From contig NZ_CP039435.1 of NCBI RefSeq assembly GCF_005484585.1, forward strand, positions 1,860,001-1,924,000: a DNA stretch of 64,000 bases. Reading direction: 5' to 3'. The stretch is from Brevundimonas sp. SGAir0440. GTDB taxonomy: Bacteria; Pseudomonadota; Alphaproteobacteria; Caulobacterales; Caulobacteraceae. Below, one piece after another: positions 22,502 through 32,626 of this stretch. Position 1 is the first letter of the stretch. Every line of letters starts with the position of its first letter. Made by a program: the position numbers and the translations under genes. The notes below the pieces were generated by a model. It made no database searches, was not told where the DNA came from, and worked only from the letters and a program-made list of their open reading frames with translations.

Positions 22502-22537
22502 AAGGGCGCGTTCGGCTTTGATGGCCGGCGCGCCTTT
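22502..22537 (+). terminator. stem-loop between tsf and pyrH
   Basis: AAGGGCGCG (22502-22510) pairs with CGCGCCTTT (22529-22537) with one G-T pair, and an inner CGGC/GCCG stem closes the loop. The downstream T content is low. It may end part of the tsf transcripts. A possible promoter (TTTGAT 22517, CTATAA 22541) overlaps it. Confidence 0.45.
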
Positions 22538-22592
22538 CGTCTATAAGAAGCCGCCTGATTCAATGGCGCCGCAGTCAAACGGACCTTCCCGC

Positions 22593-23327
22593 ATGCCCGA
22601 CGCCCCCTCGACCTTCCGCTACAAACGCGTCCTCCTGAAGGTGTCGGGCGAGGTGCTGATGGGCGACCAGTCGTTCGGCGTCGACATGAAGACCGTCGAT
22701 GCGGTGGCCAAGGCCGTGGCGGACGTCGCGGCCGAAGGCGTGGAAATCTGCCTGGTCATCGGCGGCGGCAACATCTTCCGCGGTTTGTCCAAGGCGGCGG
22801 CCGGCATGGAGCGCGCCCAGGCCGACTACATGGGCATGCTGGCGACCATCATGAACGCCCTGGCCATGCAATCGGCGCTGGAGAAGATCGGCGTCTCGAC
22901 CCGCGTGCAGAGCGCCATTCCGATGGCGGCCATCGCCGAACCCTACATCCGCCGGCGCGCCCTGCGGCATCTGGAAAAGGGGCGGGTCGTGATCTTCGCC
23001 GCCGGCGTGGGCGCACCGTTCTTCACCACGGACTCGGGCGCGGCGCTGCGTGCGGCCGAAATGGGCTGCGACGCCCTGCTGAAGGGCACCAGCGTGGACG
23101 GGGTCTATACCGCCGACCCGAAGAAGGATCCTGACGCGACGCGGTACGAGACGCTGTCCTATCAGGACGTGCTGGCCAAGGATCTGCGGGTCATGGACGC
23201 CTCGGCCATCGCCATGATGCGCGACACGGGCATACCGATCGTGGTCTTCTCCATTCGGGAAGACAATTCGCTGCGCCGGACCCTGACCGGCGAAGGCACG
23301 TTCACGGTCATTCAGGAAGTCGTCTGA
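22593..23327 (+). CDS. pyrH: Uridylate kinase (UMP kinase)
   Basis: 244 residues from the ATG at 22593; open frame continues upstream, but that would run through the stem-loop and add 25 residues not typical of the family. It makes UDP from UMP in pyrimidine synthesis and belongs to the amino acid kinase fold. KVSGEVLMG near the N-terminus, [12 protein letters not shown] and the [15 protein letters not shown] loop are diagnostic. The order pyrH-frr-uppS-cdsA-dxr is conserved widely. Confidence 0.96.
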   Translation: MPDAPSTFRYKRVLLKVSGEVLMGDQSFGVDMKTVDAVAKAVADVAAEGVEICLVIGGGNIFRGLSKAAAGMERAQADYMGMLATIMNALAMQSALEKIGVSTRVQSAIPMAAIAEPYIRRRALRHLEKGRVVIFAAGVGAPFFTTDSGAALRAAEMGCDALLKGTSVDGVYTADPKKDPDATRYETLSYQDVLAKDLRVMDASAIAMMRDTGIPIVVFSIREDNSLRRTLTGEGTFTVIQEVV

Positions 23328-23365
23328 CGTTCGCCTGACCAGGAAAGACAAGAGAGACCAAGACC

Positions 23366-23923
23366 ATGGCAAAGCCTGACCTCAAGACCTATCGCGACCG
23401 CATGGATCGCTCCGTCGCCGCCCTGAAGGAAGAGTTCAGCGGTCTGCGCACCGGCCGCGCCAACGCCGGCCTGCTGGAGCCCGTGCGGGTCGAAGCCTAC
23501 GGCTCGGCCTCGCCCCTGACCGCCGTCGCCGCCATCAGCGTGCCCGAGCCCCGGATGCTGAGCGTCAACGTCTGGGACAAGGGCATGGTGGTCGCCGTCG
23601 AAAAGGCGATCCGCAACGCCAACCTGGGTCTGAACCCGATCGTGGACGGCCAGACCCTGCGCATTCCGGTGCCGCCCCTGACCGAGGAACGCCGCAAGGA
23701 CTTGGTCAAGCTGGCCGGCAAATACGCCGAGCAGCAGAAGATCTCGGTTCGCAACGTCCGCCGCGACGCCAACGACGACCTCAAGAAGGCCGAGAAAGCC
23801 GGCGAGATCAGCCAGGACGAACAAAAGAAGATGGAGACCGAGGTCCAGAAGGACACCGACGCGGCCATCAAGCGCATCGACGAGACCTTGAAGACCAAGG
23901 AACAAGAGATCATGCAGGTCTGA
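23366..23923 (+). CDS. frr: Ribosome recycling factor
   Basis: 185 residues, the canonical length. With EF-G it splits post-termination ribosomes. The motif [20 protein letters not shown] near residues 28-47 and [10 protein letters not shown] in the C-terminal helix mark the family. Two long helices with high Lys/Glu content are evident. Confidence 0.98.
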   Translation: MAKPDLKTYRDRMDRSVAALKEEFSGLRTGRANAGLLEPVRVEAYGSASPLTAVAAISVPEPRMLSVNVWDKGMVVAVEKAIRNANLGLNPIVDGQTLRIPVPPLTEERRKDLVKLAGKYAEQQKISVRNVRRDANDDLKKAEKAGEISQDEQKKMETEVQKDTDAAIKRIDETLKTKEQEIMQV

Positions 23924-23960
23924 GGCGAAACGGCTGGGTCCGGAAGGGATCGCACGACAG

Positions 23961-24734
23961 ATGACGGCAGACCGCGCCGCGCCTTCAGGCCAAAGCCCAG
24001 ACAAGCAGGGTCAGGACGGCCCGCGCCACGTCGCCATCATCATGGACGGCAATGGACGCTGGGCGAAGGCGCGCGGTCTGCCGCGCGCTCTTGGTCACCG
24101 CGAAGGCGTTCAGGCGCTGAAGCGCACGATCCAGGCGGCGCCGGATTTGGGCATCGATTGCCTGACGGTGTTCGGCTTCTCGACCGAAAACTGGAGCCGT
24201 CCCGAGGACGAGGTGTCGGACCTGATGGGGCTGGTGCGGTCCTACGTCGCCAGCGATTTGGCCCGGCTGACCAAGGCCGGCGTCCGGCTGAAGATTCTGG
24301 GGCGACGCCAGGGACTGCCGGCGGACATCGCCGCCATCATCGAACGGGCTGAGGCCCAGACCGCTCATAACGACCGCTTCCTGTTGCAGGTCGCCTTCAA
24401 CTACGGCGGTCGCGCGGATCTGGTGGACGCGGCGCGTCGCCATATGGAGCGGGTGCTGGCGGGCGAGACGGTCGAGCCTTTCAACGAGGCGATTCTGACG
24501 GCCGGCCTGGCCACGGCGGGCTCGCCGCCGCTGGACCTGATCGTGCGCACATCGGGCGAGCAGCGGCTGTCGAACTTCCTGTTGTGGGAGGCCGCCTACG
24601 CCGAGCTCGTGTTCCAAGACATTTTGTGGCCCGACTATGGCCCCAAGGCGCTGGCTGAGGCGATCTCGGCCTTTGGTCAGCGCGATCGCCGTTTCGGCGG
24701 ACGCGTGATCGCGCCTGCGCGCGCGACGGCCTGA
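23961..24734 (+). CDS. uppS: Undecaprenyl (or polyprenyl) diphosphate synthase
   Basis: 257 residues. It is a cis-prenyltransferase that makes the lipid carrier for peptidoglycan and polysaccharides. The catalytic Asp29 lies in IIMDGNGRWAKARGL; FSTENWSRP and the C-terminal RTSGEQRLSNFLLW complete the signature. The stop overlaps the cdsA ATG by one base. Confidence 0.97.
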   Translation: MTADRAAPSGQSPDKQGQDGPRHVAIIMDGNGRWAKARGLPRALGHREGVQALKRTIQAAPDLGIDCLTVFGFSTENWSRPEDEVSDLMGLVRSYVASDLARLTKAGVRLKILGRRQGLPADIAAIIERAEAQTAHNDRFLLQVAFNYGGRADLVDAARRHMERVLAGETVEPFNEAILTAGLATAGSPPLDLIVRTSGEQRLSNFLLWEAAYAELVFQDILWPDYGPKALAEAISAFGQRDRRFGGRVIAPARATA

Positions 24735-25552
24735 TGGCGGTCAAGGCTCGGGATATCGCCCTCAGGGCTGCGTCCGCCGTCGTGCTGGCGCCCGCCGCCG
24801 TCGCTGCGACGTGGGGCGGCGGCGTGTGGTTCCTGGCGCTGATGATCGTCGCCAGCGTCGTCCTGGCGTTCGAATGGGCGGCGATGAGTGCGCCTCATGC
24901 ACGCCGCGTCATGGGCGGCGCGGTCAGCTTCGGCGTCGTGGCGGCGGTGATCAGCGCCCATTTCGGCGCCATGTCCGTCGCCTTCATCATGCTGGTGTTC
25001 GGCGCGGTCGCGGCCGGGGTCTATGCCCGTAGTCGAGGGCAGGAGGCGCTGGATGCCGCCTATGGCGTGCTCTATCTCGGCTGGCCTTCGGTTCTGTTGA
25101 TCTGGCTGCGCGACGTAGACAGTTTTATCGGGCTGCACTGGACCGTGCTGGTGTTCGCCGTCGCCTGGTCGGCCGACATCGTGGCCTATCTGGCGGGATC
25201 CACCTTTGGCGGACCCAAGCTTTGGCCGCGCTTTTCACCGAACAAGACATGGTCCGGGTTCATCGGCGGCGTTGCGGCCGGTGCGGTTGCGGGGGCCGTC
25301 ATGACGGCCTGGGTCAATATGGGCGCCCTGAGCGTCGTCTGGGGGGCGGTGCTGGGCTTTGCGGGGGCTTTGGCGACCATGGCGGGGGACCTGTGGGAAT
25401 CGGCGCTGAAGCGACGGTTCGGGGTCAAGGATGCGGGCAACACCATTCCGGGCCACGGCGGCCTGCTGGACCGCGTCGATGGCCTGATGTTCGCGGTCGT
25501 GGTCGTCGCGGCGGGCCGGTTGATCGTCCTGATGCTGGAGCGTGGGGCGTGA
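24734..25552 (+). CDS. cdsA: Phosphatidate cytidylyltransferase
   Basis: 272 residues with several membrane helices. It makes CDP-diacylglycerol from phosphatidate and CTP, the branch point to all phospholipids. The C-terminal CdsA signature is intact: [20 protein letters not shown] followed by LLDRVDGL. The start overlaps uppS and the end overlaps dxr by four bases, so the three are coupled. Confidence 0.96.
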   Translation: MAVKARDIALRAASAVVLAPAAVAATWGGGVWFLALMIVASVVLAFEWAAMSAPHARRVMGGAVSFGVVAAVISAHFGAMSVAFIMLVFGAVAAGVYARSRGQEALDAAYGVLYLGWPSVLLIWLRDVDSFIGLHWTVLVFAVAWSADIVAYLAGSTFGGPKLWPRFSPNKTWSGFIGGVAAGAVAGAVMTAWVNMGALSVVWGAVLGFAGALATMAGDLWESALKRRFGVKDAGNTIPGHGGLLDRVDGLMFAVVVVAAGRLIVLMLERGA

Positions 25553-26745
25553 TCCGGCGTCGCATCACCGTGCTTGGCGCGACCGGATCGGTCGGCGCCT
25601 CCACACTGGACCTGATGGCTCAAGCCGAGGCGACGGGCACGGGTGCGTTCGAGGTCGAGGCGCTGACAGGCGGCGCCAATATCGCCAAACTGGCAGAGCA
25701 GGCCAGGCGCTGGCGGCCCAAGCTGGCCGTGACCGCCGATCCGGCGCGTTTGAATGAACTGCGCGACGCCTTGTCCGACACGGACGTCGCTGTCGCCGCG
25801 GGCGACGCGGCCATCGTCGAGGCGGCGACGCGACCTGCCGACTGGATCATGGCGTCCATCGTCGGAGCGGCGGGTCTGAAGTCCGCCTGGGCGGCGGCGG
25901 GAACGGGCGCGACCCTGGCGCTGGCCAACAAGGAAAGCCTGGTCTGTTGCGGCCCCGCCCTGATCGAACGGGTCAAGCGGGCAGGGGGGCGCTTGATCCC
26001 CGTCGATTCCGAACACTCCGCCATCTTCCAGGTGTTTCCGGCTGAAGCGCCTGAGCGGGTGGCCAAGCTGATCCTGACCGCATCGGGCGGACCGTTCCGC
26101 CAAACACCTCGCGAGCAAATGGTCGGCATCACGCCCGAACAGGCCGTGGCCCACCCCAACTGGAGCATGGGCGCCAAGATTTCGGTCGATAGCGCGACCA
26201 TGGCCAACAAGGGCCTGGAGATGATCGAGGCGGCCTATCTGTTCGATATGCCCCAGGATCGGATCGACGTCGTGGTCCACCCCGAATCGATCATCCACAG
26301 CCTTGTGGAATATGTGGATGGTTCGACGCTGGCCCAGATGGGACCGCCGGATATGCGTACGCCGATCGCCTGCGCCCTGGCCTGGCCGGATCGGATCTCG
26401 TGGCCGGCGCCCAAGCTCGATCTGGCTGCTCTGGGGCGGCTGACGTTCGAAGCGCCCGATCTGACGCGCTTTCCCGCCCTCGATCTGGCGCGTCAGGCCC
26501 TGAAGGCGGGCGGCGCGACGCCGGCCGTGTTCAACGCCGCCAATGAGGTCGCCGCCTTCGCCTTCCTTGACCGCAAGCTGGCGTTTCTCAATATTGCCGC
26601 AGTCGTCGCCGAAACCCTTGAGCGTGCGACGAAAGCGGGGATGGCTTTCGGTTCTGGAGACGCCTGCGGCGCGGCCCTTTCGGTCGACGCCGAGACGCGT
26701 CGAATGGCCGAGAGCGTCATCGCCGGCCTTGCGAATGCGGCCTGA
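25549..26745 (+). CDS. dxr: 1-deoxy-D-xylulose 5-phosphate reductoisomerase
   Basis: 398 residues from a GTG overlapping the cdsA stop (GTGA). It is the first committed step of the MEP isoprenoid pathway and uses NADPH and a divalent metal. [13 protein letters not shown] at 10-22 binds the nucleotide; [10 protein letters not shown] and the [20 protein letters not shown] stretch form the active site. The longer open frame upstream belongs to a shadow of cdsA. Confidence 0.96.
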   Translation: MIRRRITVLGATGSVGASTLDLMAQAEATGTGAFEVEALTGGANIAKLAEQARRWRPKLAVTADPARLNELRDALSDTDVAVAAGDAAIVEAATRPADWIMASIVGAAGLKSAWAAAGTGATLALANKESLVCCGPALIERVKRAGGRLIPVDSEHSAIFQVFPAEAPERVAKLILTASGGPFRQTPREQMVGITPEQAVAHPNWSMGAKISVDSATMANKGLEMIEAAYLFDMPQDRIDVVVHPESIIHSLVEYVDGSTLAQMGPPDMRTPIACALAWPDRISWPAPKLDLAALGRLTFEAPDLTRFPALDLARQALKAGGATPAVFNAANEVAAFAFLDRKLAFLNIAAVVAETLERATKAGMAFGSGDACGAALSVDAETRRMAESVIAGLANAA

Positions 26746-26772
26746 CAGCAGGCCAGGGGAGACGATTTTCGA

Positions 26773-27990
26773 ATGCTGGGCGTCCTGGGTCAGGTCCTGA
26801 TCTCCATCGCCTCGTTCCTGCTGGTGCTGACCTTCATCGTCACCATCCATGAACTGGGTCACTTCCTTGTCGCGCGCGCCTTTGGCGTGAAGGTCGACCG
26901 GTTCGCGGTCGGCTTCGGCAAGGCCGTGGCCAGCCGCACCGACCGTCACGGCATCGAGTGGCGTCTCGGCTGGCTGCCGCTGGGCGGCTATGTGAAGTTC
27001 TCGGGCGATCTGGATGCGTCCAGCGTGCCTGACCGGGCCGGACTGGACGAGTTGCGCCGGCGCGTGGTGGCCGAGCGTGGACCGGGCGCCGAGCGCGATT
27101 ATTTCCACTTTAAACCGGTGTGGCAGCGCGCCCTGATCGTCGCGGCCGGGCCCATCGCCAACTTCATCCTGGCCATCACCATCTTCGCCGTCGTCTTCAT
27201 GGCCGTCGGCGTGTCCCTGCGCCCCGCGCGTGTGGCTCAGGTCCAGGCCGGATCGCCGGCCGCCGCCGCCGGATTCCAGGTCGGCGACCTGATCACCGAG
27301 GTGAACGGCAAGGCCATCAAGGACGGCAGCGCGGTCACCCGCACCGTCATGCTTTCGACCGGCGATCCCGTGCGTTTCACGGTCGAGCGCGCCGGGCGTC
27401 CGGTCGAACTGGTCGCGACGCCGGAACGCCGCGAGGAAAACGATCCCATCGCCGGACGGGTCAAGGTCGGCCGCATCGGCCTGGGGCTGGGGTCGTCAGC
27501 CGGCGATGTCCGCCACGTGCGTTACGGCCCTGTCGACGCTGTCGCCGAGGGCGCGCGCCAGACGGCCGACGTTATCGGCTCGACCCTGACCTACCTCGGA
27601 CGTCTGGCGACGGGCCGCGAGTCGGGCGATCAGTTCAGCGGCCCGCTCGGCATGGCTAAGGCGACGGGCTCCCTGACCACGGCTGCGGTTGAGGCCAATC
27701 CAGCGCCGGGCGCCATGGCGATCAACCTGGTCCTGACGCTGACAACCTTGGCCGCCATACTTTCGATCGGAATCGGCTTTCTAAATCTGCTTCCCATTCC
27801 GGTCCTCGACGGCGGGCATCTGCTTTTCTACGGCTATGAGGCTGTGGCGAAACAGCCTGTGTCGGCGCGGTTCCAGGAGATGGGCTATCGTGCAGGCCTT
27901 GCGCTTTTGGCGGGATTTATGTTGTTCGCAACGTGGAACGACCTACAGAAGCTCAATATCTTCCAATTCCTCGGCGGGCTCGTCTCGTGA
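26773..27990 (+). CDS. rseP: RIP metalloprotease RseP
   Basis: 405 residues. It is an intramembrane site-2 zinc protease that cuts anti-sigma factors and remnant signal peptides. HELGH at 26-30 lies in the first helix; a PDZ domain is seen at about 150-220 (AAGFQVGDLITEVNGKAI), and the third zinc ligand is in PIPVLDGGHLLF near 340-351. Neighbouring bamA is the standard arrangement. Confidence 0.96.
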   Translation: MLGVLGQVLISIASFLLVLTFIVTIHELGHFLVARAFGVKVDRFAVGFGKAVASRTDRHGIEWRLGWLPLGGYVKFSGDLDASSVPDRAGLDELRRRVVAERGPGAERDYFHFKPVWQRALIVAAGPIANFILAITIFAVVFMAVGVSLRPARVAQVQAGSPAAAAGFQVGDLITEVNGKAIKDGSAVTRTVMLSTGDPVRFTVERAGRPVELVATPERREENDPIAGRVKVGRIGLGLGSSAGDVRHVRYGPVDAVAEGARQTADVIGSTLTYLGRLATGRESGDQFSGPLGMAKATGSLTTAAVEANPAPGAMAINLVLTLTTLAAILSIGIGFLNLLPIPVLDGGHLLFYGYEAVAKQPVSARFQEMGYRAGLALLAGFMLFATWNDLQKLNIFQFLGGLVS

Positions 27991-28019
27991 GCCGACGCCA
28001 GCCCCCGACGGTTTCCCGA

Positions 28020-30476
28020 ATGAATGACATGACCTCTCGCGCCGCCGTTCGACTGAGCGCCCGCTCCAGCCTGCTGGCTCTGGCGGTCGCTGCTGGGCTG
28101 GGCGCGCCTGCGCTGGCGCAGACTGCCCCGGCCCAGACCGCGCCGGCGACGACGCTTGCTGCGCCGGCTCAAACGCCAGCCCAGACGGCCTCGGCGAGCG
28201 CTGCCGAACCGCGTGTCGAGATCGCTGCGCCGCAGACGATCACGATCAATCGTATCATCGTGCAGGGCGCGCAGCGGATCGACCAGACGACGGTCCTGTC
28301 CTACCTGCCGATCCGCCCTGGTGATGCGGTCGACGCCTCGGTGCTGGACGTCGCGGTGCGCACCCTGTCGCGCACGGGCCTGTTCGCCGATGTGCAACTG
28401 GGCATCCAGAACGGCGACTTGATCGTCCAGATTGTCGAGAACCCCATCATCAACCAGGTGGTGTTCGAGGGAAATAAGGCGCTGTCGAAGGACAAGCTGA
28501 CCAAGGAAGTGACGCTGGCGCCGCGCGGCATCTATACCCGCGCCAAGGTCCAGGAGGACGTCGGCGCGATCGTTGAACTGTACCGCCTTCAGGGCCGCAT
28601 CTCTGCGACCGTGACGCCCAAGCTTGTCCAGCTTGAACAGAACCGCGTCGATGTGATCTTCGAGATCAACGAAGGTCCGCAGACCGGGATCAGCGCCATC
28701 AACGTGCTGGGCAACGAGGCGTTTTCGGATCGCGACGTGCGCGGCGTGATGGTCACCGAGAAGTCGACTTGGTGGAAGTTCTTCTCCAACAACGACAACT
28801 ACGATCCCAACCGCCTGGAATACGATCAGGAGCAGCTGCGGAAGTTCTACACCAACCGCGGCTATTACGACTTCCGCGTGGTGTCTTCGGTCGCCGAGCT
28901 GCAGCCTGATGATCAGGCGTTCCAGCTGACCCTGACGCTGAACGAAGGCGACAAGTACAACTTCGGTGAGATCAAGGTCGTCACCCAGAATGACCGCCTG
29001 AACGCCGACTTCCTGAAAGCTCTGGTGCCGATCCGGGAAGGCCAGCTGTACGAAAGCGACAAGATCGAGCAGGCGGTCGACGCCCTGACGTTCGCAGCGG
29101 GTTCCGCAGGTTACGCCTTCGTCGAGATCAATCCGACCTACAAGGCCAATCCCGAAACCGACACGGTCGATGTGACCTTTAACGTGTCCGAGGGCCAGCG
29201 CGTCTATATCGATCGCATCAATGTGGTCGGCAACACCCGCACGATCGACCCAGTGATCCGCCGCGAACTGCTGCTGACCGAGGGCGACGCCTTCAACCGC
29301 GCTCTTATGGAGCGCTCGCGCAACAACCTGCGCGCACTGGGCTTCTTCAAGGATGTGACGGTCGAGGAGACGCGCGGCAGCGCGCCGGACCGTTCGGTTA
29401 TCAACGTCAACGTACAAGAACAGCCGACCGGCGAACTGTCCGTCGGCGCGGGCTTCAGCTCCGTCGACTCCTTCACGGTCAACCTAGGCATCTCGGAGCG
29501 GAACTTCCGCGGGCGCGGCCAGAACGTGGTCGCCCGTCTGGAGTGGGGTTCGCTGCGCCAGCAGGTCGATTTCCGCTTCACCGAGCCGAAGTTCCTCGGA
29601 CGCGATCTGCGCGCCGGTTTCGACCTGTTCCACTCGCGCTACGACCTGAGCCAATATTCATCGTACGACTATCGCTCGACCGGCGCGGGCCTGCGTCTGT
29701 CCTATCCGCTGAACGGCAATATGCTGCTCAGCACGCGCTATTTCCTGAAGTCCGACGAAATCATCGTGCCGACGGGCTTCTGCTCGGGCGTGGGGCAGGG
29801 ATCTTCGGCGCTTTGCGATCAGATCGGCAGCTTCATCAACTCGTCGGCGGGCTACACGCTTCAGGTCAACTACACCAATGATCCGATCCGCCCCACGCGC
29901 GGCTGGGCCGGGTCGCTGCGTCAGGACCTCGCGGGTCTGGGCGGCGACGTGAACTATGTGAAGACCGAGGCCGATGCGAGCTGGTACTACGGCTTTACGC
30001 CCAACTGGATCGTCAGCGTTCAAGGTTCCACCGGCTACGTCAGCGGCTGGAACGGCGACCCGATCCGCATCAACGATCGCTTCTTCAAGGGCGGCAACAG
30101 CTTCCGCGGCTTCGAGACGGCCGGTATGGGGCCGCGCGATCTGAATACGACCGACGCCCTGGGCGGCAACTTCTACGCCATCGGCACGGTCGAGTTGACC
30201 CTGCCGAACTACCTGCCCGAGCAGTATGGCATCAAGACCTCGCTGTTCGCCGATGTCGGTACGCTCGGCGTGCTGGATGACCGCTACAAGCTGACGTCCA
30301 CCGGGACGGTGAACGCCAACATCGCCGATGAGCTCTCACTGCGCGCGTCGGCGGGCGTCAGCATCCACTGGAAGTCGCCGATGGGTCCGATCCGCTTCGA
30401 CATCTCCAAGGTTCTGTCCAAGGAAGACTACGACAAGACGGAATCCTTCCGCTTCTCGACCTCTACTCAGTTCTAA
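28020..30476 (+). CDS. bamA: Outer membrane protein assembly factor BamA
   Basis: 818 residues from the ATG at 28020; an in-frame GTG at 27987 overlapping the rseP stop would add 11 residues. It inserts beta-barrel proteins into the outer membrane. After a signal peptide ending ALA there is a 30-residue Ala/Pro/Thr/Gln-rich spacer, then five POTRA domains (about 70-420) and a 16-strand barrel ending in a terminal Phe. The KGGNSFRGFE segment matches the conserved VRGF/Y-type loop 6 motif as RGFE. Confidence 0.97.
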   Translation: MNDMTSRAAVRLSARSSLLALAVAAGLGAPALAQTAPAQTAPATTLAAPAQTPAQTASASAAEPRVEIAAPQTITINRIIVQGAQRIDQTTVLSYLPIRPGDAVDASVLDVAVRTLSRTGLFADVQLGIQNGDLIVQIVENPIINQVVFEGNKALSKDKLTKEVTLAPRGIYTRAKVQEDVGAIVELYRLQGRISATVTPKLVQLEQNRVDVIFEINEGPQTGISAINVLGNEAFSDRDVRGVMVTEKSTWWKFFSNNDNYDPNRLEYDQEQLRKFYTNRGYYDFRVVSSVAELQPDDQAFQLTLTLNEGDKYNFGEIKVVTQNDRLNADFLKALVPIREGQLYESDKIEQAVDALTFAAGSAGYAFVEINPTYKANPETDTVDVTFNVSEGQRVYIDRINVVGNTRTIDPVIRRELLLTEGDAFNRALMERSRNNLRALGFFKDVTVEETRGSAPDRSVINVNVQEQPTGELSVGAGFSSVDSFTVNLGISERNFRGRGQNVVARLEWGSLRQQVDFRFTEPKFLGRDLRAGFDLFHSRYDLSQYSSYDYRSTGAGLRLSYPLNGNMLLSTRYFLKSDEIIVPTGFCSGVGQGSSALCDQIGSFINSSAGYTLQVNYTNDPIRPTRGWAGSLRQDLAGLGGDVNYVKTEADASWYYGFTPNWIVSVQGSTGYVSGWNGDPIRINDRFFKGGNSFRGFETAGMGPRDLNTTDALGGNFYAIGTVELTLPNYLPEQYGIKTSLFADVGTLGVLDDRYKLTSTGTVNANIADELSLRASAGVSIHWKSPMGPIRFDISKVLSKEDYDKTESFRFSTSTQF

Positions 30477-30508
30477 TCGCGGCTTTTTCGACCGCACGAG
30501 GAAACACC

Positions 30509-31114
30509 ATGAAAGCTCTGATCATCGCGGCGACCGCCGCTGCTTCGCTCATCGCCACCGCCGCTTCGGCGCAACAGGCCGGCGCGCCCGCCAATCCCGG
30601 CCCGGTGATCCCCGGCGTCTGCGTCTATTACAATGCGCGCCTGCTGGCCCAGTCGTCGGCCGGCCAGGCCGTCGAAGCCCGCATGCAGCAACTGGCCCAA
30701 GAAGTTCAGGGCGAGCTGCAACCGTATGCAACCCAGATCCAGACTGAAGCCCAGCAGCTGCAATCGGCCGGCGCCAGCCTGCCGGCCGACCAACTGCAAC
30801 AGCGCCGTCAGGCCCTGCAGCAGCGCGCGCAAGAGGCGCAACAGCTGGAAGCCACCCGTGAAAACGAGCTGCGCTACACCCTGGGCATGCAGCGTCAGGC
30901 CATCACCGAGGCCGTCTCGCCGATCCTGACCGCCCTGTACCAGGAGAAGGGCTGCGGCCTACTGCTGGACCGCGAGAGCGTATTCATGATGAACCCGGCC
31001 ATGGACGTCACCGACCTGGCGATCCAGCGCCTGAACACGGCCCTGCCGACGCTGAGCTTCAACCGCATGGCTGTGCCGGCTCAAACGCAGGCTCAACCGG
31101 CCGCCGCCAACTAA
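30509..31114 (+). CDS. skp: Periplasmic chaperone Skp/OmpH family
   Basis: 201 residues. A signal peptide ends near ASA-QQ (about residue 22). The body is a long Gln- and Ala-rich coiled coil (about 50-130) typical of Skp, which holds unfolded outer-membrane proteins on the way to BamA. The C-terminal third, with GLLLDRESVFMMNPAMDVTD, corresponds to the strands of the trimerisation body. Placement between bamA and lpxD is conserved in proteobacteria. Confidence 0.92.
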   Translation: MKALIIAATAAASLIATAASAQQAGAPANPGPVIPGVCVYYNARLLAQSSAGQAVEARMQQLAQEVQGELQPYATQIQTEAQQLQSAGASLPADQLQQRRQALQQRAQEAQQLEATRENELRYTLGMQRQAITEAVSPILTALYQEKGCGLLLDRESVFMMNPAMDVTDLAIQRLNTALPTLSFNRMAVPAQTQAQPAAAN

Positions 31115-31121
31115 GTCGTCG

Positions 31122-32135
31122 ATGCCCGATCCTCGCTTTTTCGAAACCCTGTCGCCCCTCAGCGTCGCCGATCTGGCGGCGAAGATCGGCGGCGAGGTCG
31201 AGCGGGGCGGGGATCGCATGATCGCCTCCGTCGCGCCCTTGTCCTCTGCGGACGGGGGCGCGATCGCGTTTTTGGGTGACCGCAAGTTCGCCGCTGCGCT
31301 GGCGACGACCCAGGCCGGCTGCGTCATCGTGCCGGCTGAGGCCAAGGACGCCGCGCCGTCGTCCGCCGCCGTCATCGTCTCGCGCACGCCTCAAGCCTCT
31401 TGGGCCAAGGCGTCGCTGGCGCTTCATCGCCCCATACTCCTGGATAAAGCGTTCAGCCGCGACGAGGCGGCCGAGGACGACAGCGTCGTGGTCGAACCCG
31501 GCGCGATCCTGGGGCAGGGCGTCCGCATCGGTCGCGGGTCTCGCATCGGCGCCAACAGCGTCATCGCGCCCGGCGTGCAGATCGGCCGTGATTGCGTGAT
31601 CGGCGCCAACGTCAGCGTGGCCTTCGCGCTGATCGGCGACCGGGTGAAGCTGTATGCCGGCGCCCGGATCGGCGAAGCGGGCTTCGGCGCCGCGGGCACG
31701 GCGGCGGGGGTCATGGATATTCCCCAACTGGGCCGCGTCATCCTTCAGGACGGCGTGACGGTGGGCGCCAACTCCTGCATCGACCGCGGCGCCTATGACG
31801 ACACCGTCATCGGCGAGAACACCAAGATCGATAATCTGGTCATGGTTGGCCACAACTGCGTCATCGGCCGCAACTGTCTGCTGGTCGCCAATACCGGCAT
31901 CTCGGGCTCGGTGACCGTGGGCGACAATGTCATCTTCGGCGGCAAGGCTGGGATCGGCGACCACATCACGATCGGAGAGGGCGCGCGCGTCGCGGCGGGG
32001 GCCGGTGTGCTGGCCGATGTTCCTGCCGGCGAGACCTGGTCGGGTTATCCGGCGCGTCCGATCCGACAGTTCTTGCGCGAGACGGTCTGGCTCGCCAAAC
32101 AGGCCTCATCGAAGAAGGCTCCGAAGGAATCATAG
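31122..32135 (+). CDS. lpxD: UDP-3-O-acylglucosamine N-acyltransferase
   Basis: 337 residues. It is the third step of lipid A synthesis, N-acylating UDP-3-O-acyl-glucosamine from acyl-ACP. The N-terminal uridine-binding domain (1-100) is followed by hexapeptide repeats forming a left-handed beta helix (about 110-300). The catalytic His lies in MVGHNCVIG. It sits seven bases after skp. Confidence 0.96.
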   Translation: MPDPRFFETLSPLSVADLAAKIGGEVERGGDRMIASVAPLSSADGGAIAFLGDRKFAAALATTQAGCVIVPAEAKDAAPSSAAVIVSRTPQASWAKASLALHRPILLDKAFSRDEAAEDDSVVVEPGAILGQGVRIGRGSRIGANSVIAPGVQIGRDCVIGANVSVAFALIGDRVKLYAGARIGEAGFGAAGTAAGVMDIPQLGRVILQDGVTVGANSCIDRGAYDDTVIGENTKIDNLVMVGHNCVIGRNCLLVANTGISGSVTVGDNVIFGGKAGIGDHITIGEGARVAAGAGVLADVPAGETWSGYPARPIRQFLRETVWLAKQASSKKAPKES

Positions 32136-32137
32136 GG

Positions 32138-32626
32138 ATGAGCGACACGACTGCCGTCGAGGGCAAGATCGATTACGCCGAGGTGATGCGGCGGCTGCCG
32201 CACCGTTATCCCTTCCTGCTGGTGGACAAGGCCGAAGACTTCGTGCCCGCGACGTCGATCGTCGGCATCAAGAACGTGACCCACAACGAGCCCTTCTTCC
32301 CGGGGCACTTCCCGATCGATCCGGTCATGCCCGGCGTGCTGATCGTCGAGGCCATGGCCCAGACCGGCGCCCTGCTGATGTCCAAGACGCTGGATGTCGC
32401 CGTGGCCGACAAGGTCATCATGTTCATGTCGATCGACGGAGTTCGCTTCAGAAAGCCCGCGCGGCCCGGCGACCAACTGCGCATGGAGGTCAAGGTGATC
32501 CGCGCGCGGGGCGACGCCTACAAGTTCCGGGGCGAGACCTTCATCGACGGAAAGCTGGCGGCCGAAGCCGAGTTCATGGCGATGGTCGTGACTGTGCCTG
32601 CTCCGGCGCCTGGGCCGGCGGCCTGA
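32138..32626 (+). CDS. fabZ: 3-hydroxyacyl-ACP dehydratase FabZ
   Basis: 162 residues. It dehydrates beta-hydroxyacyl-ACP in fatty acid elongation. It is a hot-dog fold with the catalytic pair His57 in FFPGHFPIDPVMPG and Glu71 in VEAMAQ. Position between lpxD and lpxA is usual, since both pathways share the hydroxyacyl-ACP pool. The stop overlaps the lpxA start. Confidence 0.97.
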   Translation: MSDTTAVEGKIDYAEVMRRLPHRYPFLLVDKAEDFVPATSIVGIKNVTHNEPFFPGHFPIDPVMPGVLIVEAMAQTGALLMSKTLDVAVADKVIMFMSIDGVRFRKPARPGDQLRMEVKVIRARGDAYKFRGETFIDGKLAAEAEFMAMVVTVPAPAPGPAA

